Shown piece after piece: positions 1 through 5,746 of a stretch of 22,418 bases of DNA. The notes under the pieces are model-generated. The model did no database searches, had not been told where the DNA came from, and saw only the letters and a list, made by a program, of their open reading frames with translations. Source of the stretch: Candidatus Zixiibacteriota bacterium (GTDB taxonomy: Bacteria; Zixibacteria; MSB-5A5; GN15; FEB-12); assembly GCA_023700785.1 (NCBI GenBank), contig JAMPYH010000004.1:1-22418 (forward strand), in the 5' to 3' direction. Position numbers and translations under genes: made by a program. Position 1 is the stretch's first letter, and every line of letters begins with the position of its first letter.

Positions 1-450
1 GACCGTTCCGCCGATCCAGAAAGTCATCGTGCCGCCGCCGCCGATCCGCCGAACGATCGGCCCGTTGGGGTTGACAGTCCCGGTCGGGGTCGATTGACTC
101 CCCGTACCGTCTGAATAGGCTGCATCAGTAGCGGTGAAGTCGATCCGCATCGCTCCCAGACTATCCACTGTCCTGAGCGTATCGGGCAAACTGAAGTCAA
201 TGGTCAGCTCAGCGGACGAAGTGCCGATCACTTCCCACTCTCCGGCAAAGCCGATCGTCGCTTTGTCCACTGATTTCGTGACTCCGGGCGTCACCGCCCC
301 GAACTGAAGGTTGTTTGTTCCGGTGATCGACAGGCTTGAGACCACTGTCGCTAAAGCCTGAATAGCGGCCTGCTCCTGCGCCACCGACTTGCCGGCCAGC
401 ATCAGAGCGACCACAATAAAGACCAGTATTCGAGCGAAATAGGTGAGCAT
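1..450 (-). CDS. secreted DUF4402-like protein, C-terminus cut by window edge
   Basis: An open frame on the minus strand starts at ATG 450 and runs off the left edge without a stop, giving 150 residues. The first 25 residues are a signal peptide (hydrophobic core LVFIVVALMLA, likely cleavage after SVA). The mature part begins with a segment, about residues 33-57, containing LSITGTNNLQFGAVTPG. This pattern of a short beta strand, then LQFG and a turn, is typical of DUF4402 proteins, which are small secreted beta-sandwich proteins of unknown role. A GGAGG lies 4 nt before the ATG, which is a little close. A GTG 21 nt upstream is in frame but lacks a binding site. The missing C-terminus prevents a firm family assignment. 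Function unknown; probably surface or extracellular. Confidence 0.72.
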   Translation of the reverse strand, partial: MLTYFARILVFIVVALMLAGKSVAQEQAAIQALATVVSSLSITGTNNLQFGAVTPGVTKSVDKATIGFAGEWEVIGTSSAELTIDFSLPDTLRTVDSLGAMRIDFTATDAAYSDGTGSQSTPTGTVNPNGPIVRRIGGGGTMTFWIGGTV

Positions 451-988
451 AGCTCCTCCGAACCGTTTCACAGTTTTTCTGGAACGAGGTAAACGCAAGG
501 AGAATGCCGAGAGGCGAATGGTGCTGTATCTTATTGCTATGCAAGAATTTGATTCGACTCGCGGGCTGACTGGAAGCAGCCGGTGACGCGCACGATATAG
601 GGGAGTGCCGACAGCCAGACTGAACCGGCGAAACAGCGTGAGATCATGCTCCGGCCTGGATCATTAGAAAACTGATCGTGCCCACGATCTCCGGCCGGAA
701 AGAACCCGCTGACAGATCCGAACTCTTGTCTTACGCCAGAAGAACATCACAGGAGATGGCAAAGAGAGTTCTGAGGAAAAGAGTAGAATCCTGGTCGCGA
801 GAGTCTCCGCAATATGTATCAAAAAGTCGATTTGCGTCTGGCGCGGAATGTAATGGACCCAGTGGAGTGGACATACAAGACCGCGCTAATGAAATGAGAT
901 TTCATTTGTCTTCGATTTGTTATCACGATACCACCGAGTACCTATAAACCTCTTGATTTTGCACCGTCTCTGGTCGTTTCTTGGAACA

Positions 989-1022
989 GCCGCTTTAGCG
1001 CGGCCGTTATATAGCGTAATAT
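989..1022 (+). promoter_or_regulatory. possible ferritin promoter with overlapping inverted repeat
   Basis: GCCGC (989-993) and GCGGC (1000-1004) form an inverted repeat with a 6-nt loop. The loop, TTTAGC (994-999), could be a weak -35 box placed 17 nt before a TAATAT -10 box at 1017-1022. That would put the transcript start about 25-30 nt before the ferritin ATG. The -35 match is poor, so this is tentative. The palindrome position would suit a repressor site, but it does not resemble a classical Fur box. Confidence 0.3.
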
Positions 1023-1042
1023 TGATAGATGTGATTGAATAA

Positions 1043-1048
1043 AAGGAG
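1043..1048 (+). promoter_or_regulatory. ribosome binding site of ferritin
   Basis: AAGGAG lies 7 nt before ATG 1056. It decides the start against the in-frame TTG at 1035, which lies upstream of this site. Confidence 0.8.
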
Positions 1049-1055
1049 ACAGACC

Positions 1056-1550
1056 ATGATGATTTCTGAACGCATGGCCGCTCGCTTGAACGAGCAGATC
1101 AACCATGAGTTTTTTAACATGTGGACCTACTACTCGATGGCCTATTGGTTCGAGAACGCCGGTCTGACCGTGTTCGCGAAGTATTTCCAGAAGCAGGCCA
1201 AGGAAGAACAGGGGCATGGCGAGAAGATCGCCAAATACCTGATCGATCAGGGTGCGCATGTCCGCCTCGCGTCGCTTCCGGCGCCGGTGGTCGACTACAA
1301 GTCGGCCAAGGAGATCGTCGAAGCGTTCATCCAGCACGAGGTCAAGACCACCAAGATGGTGCACGAGATCGTGGATATGGCGATCAAAGAGAACGATCAC
1401 GCCACCCGCAATTTCATCGATTGGAAAGTTGATGAACAGGTGGAGGAGGTTGCTTCCGCCAACGAATTGGCGCAGATGGTCCGCTATGCCGAGACTCCGG
1501 GTCAACTGATGATGCTGGAAGGCCGCGTCTATCACATGCTGGAAAAATAG
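1056..1550 (+). CDS. ftnA: bacterial non-heme ferritin
   Basis: The 164-residue product is an iron storage protein. Ferritins oxidise Fe(II) at a di-iron ferroxidase centre and store the mineral inside a 24-subunit cytoplasmic cage. The length matches E. coli FtnA (about 165 residues), and the centre is complete when aligned with a one-residue offset: E18, E51, H54 (in KEEQGHGEK), E95, Q128 and E131. Helix A carries the typical HEFFNMWTYYSMAYW pattern. Methionine heme ligation typical of bacterioferritin is not indicated, so it is the heme-free type. The start at 1056 is fixed by AAGGAG 7 nt upstream. It is monocistronic, closed by the strong terminator at 1572-1602. The symbol follows E. coli ftnA by similarity of motif and length. 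Confidence 0.93.
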   Translation: MMISERMAARLNEQINHEFFNMWTYYSMAYWFENAGLTVFAKYFQKQAKEEQGHGEKIAKYLIDQGAHVRLASLPAPVVDYKSAKEIVEAFIQHEVKTTKMVHEIVDMAIKENDHATRNFIDWKVDEQVEEVASANELAQMVRYAETPGQLMMLEGRVYHMLEK

Positions 1551-1571
1551 AACAGCAGATCTGAGATTCTG

Positions 1572-1602
1572 ACGGCCGCTCTATTGGAGCGGCCGTTTTT
1601 TT
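1572..1602 (+). terminator. rho-independent terminator after ferritin
   Basis: A perfect 10-bp stem, ACGGCCGCTC (1572-1581) with GAGCGGCCGT (1587-1596), a 5-nt loop and a run of T directly after it (to 1602). It lies 21 nt after the ferritin stop. Confidence 0.93.
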
Positions 1603-1619
1603 ATGGACCCAGCAAGAGC

Positions 1620-1649
1620 TTGAGTTTATTGAGAAAAGAGAAGTATCAT
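1620..1649 (+). promoter_or_regulatory. possible promoter of the ROK kinase gene
   Basis: TTGAGT (1620-1625) and TATCAT (1644-1649) are spaced by 18 nt in the short gap between the ferritin terminator and ATG 1655. If used, transcription would begin within a few bases of the ATG, giving a leaderless or nearly leaderless mRNA. Both boxes are imperfect. Confidence 0.35.
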
Positions 1650-1654
1650 TCGAT

Positions 1655-2422
1655 ATGCAAAGTGGAGATCCGATCGCGCTGGGCGTCGATATCGGCGGGA
1701 CCTTTATTAAATCCGCGCTGGTGAACTCGCGGGACGGAACGCTGGCATCTGACGTGCTCAAAGTGGATACGCCGGCGAACGCGCCGCCTCTGTCGCTTAT
1801 TCATTGCGTCGCTGAATTATTGAGGCGTTTTCAATGGGGTGGGGCGGTTGGAATCGGATTCCCTGGCGTGGTCGACCGTTCGATCGTGCGAACCGCGGTC
1901 CATCTGCGCTCCGATTGGATCGGAATCAATATCATCGAACTCTGCCGCCAGTTGCGGTGCTCAACTTGCCAGGTGGTAAACGACGCTGACGCGGCGGGAA
2001 TCGCTGAGATGACCTTCGGAGCAGGCAAACAGCGACAAGCCGGGAAAGGCGACGTAATCCTGCTGGTGACCCTTGGTACCGGGATCGGTTCAGCGCTGTT
2101 CGTGAGTGGGCAACTGGTCCCCAACACTGAGTTTGGGCATATCTATACTGAGGACGGGGTCGAAGCGGAGGCGCTGGCTGCAGCTTCCTTGCGCGAACGA
2201 TCGAACATGTCGTGGGAGGAGTGGGGTGGCCGCGTCTCTCAATACTTGCGACTGGTAAGGCGAATTGCGCAGCCCGACCTGATCATTCTCGGCGGCGGCG
2301 TTATCGAGAACTGGAATCGCTTTGCCATGTACCTGCCCTCGGAAGTAAGGGTGGTCCCGGCGGTGTTAGGGAATCACGCGGGATTGATCGGCGCGGCCTG
2401 CAGAGCAATAATCTCAGCATAA
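1655..2422 (+). CDS. ppgK: polyphosphate glucokinase-like ROK family kinase
   Basis: The 255-residue protein belongs to the ROK sugar kinase family and most resembles polyphosphate glucokinases, which phosphorylate glucose to glucose-6-phosphate using polyphosphate or ATP in the cytoplasm. Visible motifs: phosphate-binding VDIGGTFIKS (11-20), the catalytic aspartate in NDADAAGIAE (D110), the second phosphate loop LGTGIGSALF (140-149), the PPGK-type segment NTEFGH (157-162) in place of the zinc motif of other ROK kinases, and a C-terminal ILGGGV (211-216). The size, about 250 residues and shorter than typical ROK repressors, and the lack of an N-terminal HTH fit PPGK. The start has only a weak purine-rich GAGAAG 11 nt upstream. 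The polyphosphate preference is inferred from family resemblance; ATP-dependent glucokinase activity is possible. Confidence 0.87.
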   Translation: MQSGDPIALGVDIGGTFIKSALVNSRDGTLASDVLKVDTPANAPPLSLIHCVAELLRRFQWGGAVGIGFPGVVDRSIVRTAVHLRSDWIGINIIELCRQLRCSTCQVVNDADAAGIAEMTFGAGKQRQAGKGDVILLVTLGTGIGSALFVSGQLVPNTEFGHIYTEDGVEAEALAAASLRERSNMSWEEWGGRVSQYLRLVRRIAQPDLIILGGGVIENWNRFAMYLPSEVRVVPAVLGNHAGLIGAACRAIISA

Positions 2423-2444
2423 AAAAGGCCGCCGGTGGCGGCCT
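2421..2444 (-). terminator. terminator of the thpR-yjbQ-peptidase operon, shared with the end of the ROK kinase gene
   Basis: GGCCGCC (2427-2433) and GGCGGCC (2437-2443) form a 7-bp stem with a GGT loop, plus an A-T closing pair. Read on the minus strand it is followed by six T (2426-2421), as expected for a terminator of the minus-strand operon ending at 2474. On the plus strand it directly follows the kinase stop codon (2420-2422) but lacks a clear T tract, so it probably works best in the minus direction. Confidence 0.82.
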
Positions 2445-2473
2445 CTGTGTGAGAGCGTTTGGATTACTTGTCG

Positions 2474-4585
2474 CTAGTTGATCCCAAAAATCCCAAGTAC
2501 AAACGCCATCTCAAAGGCGTCATCCCTGAGACCGCCATATCGACCCGATTCCCCAAAATGCCCCGCCCCCATGTGGGTCTTGAGGAGAAGTTTGTTCTGG
2601 TCGGTCTTGGTCGCACGGAGTTTTGCCGCGAATTTCGCCGGCTCCCAGTACATCACCCGCGGATCGTTCAGACCGCCGATGATCAACATGTTGGGATAAT
2701 TCGCCTCAGTGATATTGTCGTACGGCGAATATGAGCGCATGTATCGGTAATCCAGCGAGTCGTACGGATTTCCCCATTCCTCGAATTCCTGCACGGTCAG
2801 CGGCAGGTTGACATCGAGCATGGTATTCATCATGTCCACAAAGGGAACGCTCGCGATCGCCGCTTTGAACAGATCCGGCCGCATGGTGACGACCGCGCCG
2901 ATCAGTAATCCGCCAGCCGAGCCCCCGCTGATCGCCACTCGATCCGCGGTCGTGTATCTTTCGGCTATAAGATGTTCGGCACAGGCGATGAAGTCGGTGA
3001 ACGTATTCCGTTTGTTCTTCAGTTTGCCGTCAAGATACCACTGACGCCCCATTTCCGAGCCACCGCGAATATGCGCTTTGGCAAAGATCACGCCGCGGTC
3101 CAACAAGCTGATGATCTTCGAGGAAAAGTACGGGTCGGAATTCAGACCGTACGCGCCGTAGCCGTACAGCATCAACGGCGCCTTGCCATCGCGGATCATC
3201 CCTGTGCGATAGACCAGCGTTATCGGGACCATGGCGCCGTCGCTCGCGCGGGCGAAGATCCGTTCAGACTGGTAAAGCGTCCGGTCGTACCCAGGCACCT
3301 CGGTCTGCTTTTTGATCTCTTTTGTCCGAGCCTTCATGTCATAATCGATCGTCATCTTAGGCGTCAGCGGCGACGAGTAGGCGAAGCGAAACTTATCGAC
3401 CCGGAACTCATGGTTCGCATCCGATGAGATGGCGTAGGCCGGTTCATCAAACGCCACAAAATGTGACTCGCCATTGGTCAGATCAAAAACTCGGATCTGG
3501 GGCAAGCCGCGGATCCATTCGGTGGCGACCAGCCACTGATCAAACAGCTCGATCCCGGTGATGAAGATCGAATCCACATACGGTTGGAAATCTGTCCAGT
3601 TGGCGCTTGAAGGCGCACTCACCGGCGTGGTGACGATCTTGAAGTTAAGCGCGTTGTTATTGGTCAGGATGAAAAACTTGTCGCCATGATGTTCCACTGT
3701 GTATTCATGATCCGGTCGGCGTGGTTCGATCACCTGAAACTCGCCAGTTGGCGCGTTTCCGTCCAGATATCTTGTCTCGGTCGTCGTGAGAGAGGTCAGC
3801 TCAAGGAAGAGGAAATGGCCTGACTTGCTCCGCCGGATGGAAACATCGAAAGAACTATCGCTTTCATGGTGGATCAAGAGATCGCCGGAGGGATCGGTCC
3901 CCAGAGTATGGCGAAAGAGCTTGTATGGCCGCGAGACGCCATCCAGCACGACATAGAAAAGCGTCTTATTGTCATTTCCCCAGGCGATCGAATAGTAGGT
4001 CATTGGGATCCGCTCAGGATAGATCTTCCCGGTAGCGAGATCCTTGACCTGCAGGTCAAACTGCTCGCTTCCGGCAGTATCGACAGCGAACGCGAGCAAC
4101 GAGTGGTCGGGGCTGACCTCCCAGGTCGCGAGTGAGAAGTACCCAAGTCCCGCGGCGAACGCGTTCTCATCGAGGATAACTTCCTCCGGGGCGTTCATTG
4201 ACTGACTTTTCCGGCAGATGATGCTGTACGATCTGCCCTGCTCGGTTCGCGTGTAGTAGAAGTAATCATCCCTTTTCGCGGGGACGGTCGCGTCGTCCTC
4301 CTTGATCCTGCCGAGCATTTCGCTGTAGAGCCGCTGTTGAAGCTGTTCGGTCGGCTTCATCATGAGCGCGGTATAGTTATTCTCATCCTCGAGATACTTG
4401 AGTACCTCGGGCGAACTTTTCTCACGCAGCCAGAAGTAATTGTCCATTCGGACATCGCCAAACATCGAATCAACCTTCGGTACTATCTTCGCTACCGGCG
4501 GCTGAAACTCCTGCGCCACTGCCGCGCCTGGGAGCGCCGCGATCGCCAGCGCGATCAACGCCCGGAACCATAAATACTTTCGCAT
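2474..4585 (-). CDS. exported oligopeptidase B-like S9A serine peptidase
   Basis: The 703-residue protein is a prolyl-oligopeptidase-family (S9A) peptidase. These enzymes cut short peptides and gate access with an N-terminal seven-bladed beta-propeller. The C-terminal alpha/beta-hydrolase part shows the full triad: S556 in GGSAGG, D641 in GGLNDPR and H676 in GAGHFGESGR. The segment with EFEEWGNPYDSLDYRYM and YSPYDN is characteristic of oligopeptidase B (cleaves after Arg/Lys). A hydrophobic signal peptide ending in GAAVAQ (residues 14-25) suggests periplasmic or extracellular location, unlike cytosolic E. coli PtrB. ATG 4585 is chosen because AAGGA lies 8 nt upstream. An in-frame GTG at 4606 abuts the yjbQ stop and would add 7 residues. 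It is the last gene of the thpR-yjbQ operon. Exact substrate preference is not certain. Confidence 0.9.
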   Translation of the reverse strand: MRKYLWFRALIALAIAALPGAAVAQEFQPPVAKIVPKVDSMFGDVRMDNYFWLREKSSPEVLKYLEDENNYTALMMKPTEQLQQRLYSEMLGRIKEDDATVPAKRDDYFYYTRTEQGRSYSIICRKSQSMNAPEEVILDENAFAAGLGYFSLATWEVSPDHSLLAFAVDTAGSEQFDLQVKDLATGKIYPERIPMTYYSIAWGNDNKTLFYVVLDGVSRPYKLFRHTLGTDPSGDLLIHHESDSSFDVSIRRSKSGHFLFLELTSLTTTETRYLDGNAPTGEFQVIEPRRPDHEYTVEHHGDKFFILTNNNALNFKIVTTPVSAPSSANWTDFQPYVDSIFITGIELFDQWLVATEWIRGLPQIRVFDLTNGESHFVAFDEPAYAISSDANHEFRVDKFRFAYSSPLTPKMTIDYDMKARTKEIKKQTEVPGYDRTLYQSERIFARASDGAMVPITLVYRTGMIRDGKAPLMLYGYGAYGLNSDPYFSSKIISLLDRGVIFAKAHIRGGSEMGRQWYLDGKLKNKRNTFTDFIACAEHLIAERYTTADRVAISGGSAGGLLIGAVVTMRPDLFKAAIASVPFVDMMNTMLDVNLPLTVQEFEEWGNPYDSLDYRYMRSYSPYDNITEANYPNMLIIGGLNDPRVMYWEPAKFAAKLRATKTDQNKLLLKTHMGAGHFGESGRYGGLRDDAFEMAFVLGIFGIN

Positions 4586-4606
4586 ACCGCTAATCCTTTT
4601 CGTCAC

Positions 4607-5026
4607 CTATTCGCCGATAACTTTTATCAGGACGCGTTTGCGGCGGCGTCCATCAAACTCGCCATAGAAGATCTGCTCCCATGGTCCGAAATCAAGCTTC
4701 CCCTGGGTGATCGCCGCCACGACTTCGCGACCCATGATCTGCCGTTTGAGGTGAGCGTCGGCGTTATCCTCGCCGGTATCATTATGCTTATACTGACGGA
4801 TCGGCTCATGCGGCGCAAGCTGCTCGAGCCATTTGTCGTAGTCATGGTGCAATCCGGATTCATCATCGTTGATAAAAACCGACGCCGTGATATGCATCGC
4901 GTTCACCAGCACAATCCCCTCTTGTACTCCTGACTCGCGGACCGCGTCCTGAACCTCGCGAGTGATATTCACAAAGCCGCGACGCGACGGGATATTAAAC
5001 GTTAATTCTCTACGATGGCTTTTCAC
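4607..5026 (-). CDS. YjbQ family protein (UPF0047)
   Basis: The 139-residue protein covers the whole YjbQ/UPF0047 domain. Diagnostic stretches are AMHITASVFINDDESGLHHD (43-62), YKHNDTGEDNADAHLK (79-94) and the C-terminal FGPWEQIFYGEFDGRRRKR. The conserved histidines H45, H60/H61, H81 and H92 are present. The family is small, trimeric and cytosolic. Members were reported to have weak thiamine-phosphate synthase activity, but the real physiological role is unclear. The start is GTG 5026, supported by AAAGGAG 8 nt upstream (5035-5041). It overlaps the end of thpR by 17 bp and its stop directly precedes the peptidase ORF, so the three genes are probably co-transcribed and translationally coupled. 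Confidence 0.9.
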   Translation of the reverse strand: MKSHRRELTFNIPSRRGFVNITREVQDAVRESGVQEGIVLVNAMHITASVFINDDESGLHHDYDKWLEQLAPHEPIRQYKHNDTGEDNADAHLKRQIMGREVVAAITQGKLDFGPWEQIFYGEFDGRRRKRVLIKVIGE

Positions 5027-5576
5027 GCGTGGAACTCCTTTGACCTAAAGAATAGCTTCCCTCGATCCGGTATATCGCGCCGCTTGATGAAAGCGCGCTT
5101 GAATAGAGGTGAAACCGTTCGACCTGAAACGGCGCGGACTCAAACAGGCTGTACTCGACGATGTATTGTCCCAGCTTGCTCGACTGGCAGTCCCTGAGCC
5201 GGGCGATCGCGACATGCGGCACAAACTTCCGCTGTTCTCGTTCGATACCGGCTCGCGCGAGTGACGCATCGATCTTTGTCTTTAACGCTGATAGTGGTTC
5301 CGGGTTAGGTACGCCGACCCAGAGCGTTTCTGCTCGCCCGCGAGGCGGGAAAAAGCCGACTCCCTTGAGTTGTAATTCCAATGGATCAAAGCTGACAGTG
5401 TCGAGCGCGTTAAGCGCGTCGTCGAAGACTCCTCCGTCAACCTCGCCAATGAAGCGCAAGGTGATGTGCATTTGTTTGGGTTCGATCCAGCGCGCGCCGG
5501 GGAGTCCACAAGATATTCTGGCCAACTGGTCAGTGACTAAAGTGGGTAGTTCGAGGCCGACAAAGATCCGGTACAT
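5010..5576 (-). CDS. thpR: RNA 2',3'-cyclic phosphodiesterase (ThpR/LigT family)
   Basis: The 188-residue protein is a 2H-phosphoesterase. ThpR enzymes hydrolyse RNA 2',3'-cyclic phosphate ends to 2'-phosphate and can ligate tRNA halves in vitro. The N-terminus MYRIFVGLELP is the usual family start, followed by the first catalytic motif HITL (H37-L40) in QMHITLRFIGEV. The second is HVAI (H121-I124) in FVPHVAIARL. The canonical second motif is HxTx, so the threonine is replaced by alanine while the histidine is kept. ATG 5576 is chosen because it begins the conserved strand. An upstream in-frame extension to 5687 lies in the promoter region and is unlike the family. It is the first gene of a three-gene operon. 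Confidence 0.9.
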   Translation of the reverse strand: MYRIFVGLELPTLVTDQLARISCGLPGARWIEPKQMHITLRFIGEVDGGVFDDALNALDTVSFDPLELQLKGVGFFPPRGRAETLWVGVPNPEPLSALKTKIDASLARAGIEREQRKFVPHVAIARLRDCQSSKLGQYIVEYSLFESAPFQVERFHLYSSALSSSGAIYRIEGSYSLGQRSSTREKPS

Positions 5577-5604
5577 GGTACAATCTACTTCCTTACCAGC
5601 CAGC

Positions 5605-5632
5605 AAGATAGCGGACAGCGCACGGAAGTCAA
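5605..5632 (-). promoter_or_regulatory. promoter of the thpR operon
   Basis: On the minus strand TTGACT (5632-5627) and TATCTT (5610-5605) are separated by 16 nt. The predicted transcript start is near 5598, about 22 nt before ATG 5576. The -35 box lies in a perfect 12-bp palindrome, AGTCAATTGACT (5627-5638), which could be an operator. Confidence 0.5.
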
Positions 5633-5669
5633 TTGACTCCGCATCCTGTTGTCCGCCAGCGAATAACGG

Positions 5670-5698
5670 TTGCATTAACGCCGACATGGGAGTATATT
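5670..5698 (+). promoter_or_regulatory. promoter of the dockerin-like secreted protein gene
   Basis: TTGCAT (5670-5675) and TATATT (5693-5698) have the ideal 17-nt spacing. The start point would be near 5705, about 42 nt before GTG 5747. Together with the thpR promoter it forms a divergent control region of about 170 bp. Confidence 0.55.
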
Positions 5699-5734
5699 AT
5701 ACCGTTACTTCCAGAAGAACTCCACCAGTTTGCC

Positions 5735-5740
5735 GGGAGG
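5735..5740 (+). promoter_or_regulatory. ribosome binding site deciding a GTG start
   Basis: GGGAGG lies 6 nt before GTG 5747. The open frame itself extends upstream to 5633, but that part precedes the likely promoter and lacks any binding site. Confidence 0.75.
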
Positions 5741-5746
5741 CTCGCC

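Larger units (their letters stand above)
451..1055. other. 605-bp stretch without a convincing gene
   Basis: This is the divergent gap between the DUF4402-like gene (minus) and ferritin (plus). A frame at 678-947 (plus, 89 codons) has no recognisable domain and a basic, low-complexity composition. Its best internal start, an ATG at the AGGAG near 752, is too close to that AGGAG to be translated well. A small inverted repeat, AAATGA-GATT-TCATTT, sits at 892-907, and a GCCGC/GCGGC hairpin at 989-1004. No RNA gene was recognised. Confidence 0.5.

Noticed and set aside
209..544. Minus-strand open frame of 111 codons
   Set aside because: It overlaps the DUF4402-like gene in another frame, lacks a binding site at its start and has no domain; the other frame has a signal peptide and family motif.
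678..947. Plus-strand open frame of 89 codons
   Set aside because: No recognised domain, basic random-looking composition, and the only nearby AGGAG is too close to its ATG. I left it as non-coding, though a small gene cannot be excluded.
942..1535. Minus-strand frame of 197 codons opposite ferritin
   Set aside because: An antisense shadow of a clear ferritin gene; composition mirrors its codons.
5633..5746. N-terminal extension of the dockerin-like gene
   Set aside because: It would precede the promoter and place a signal peptide internally; GTG 5747 has a good binding site.
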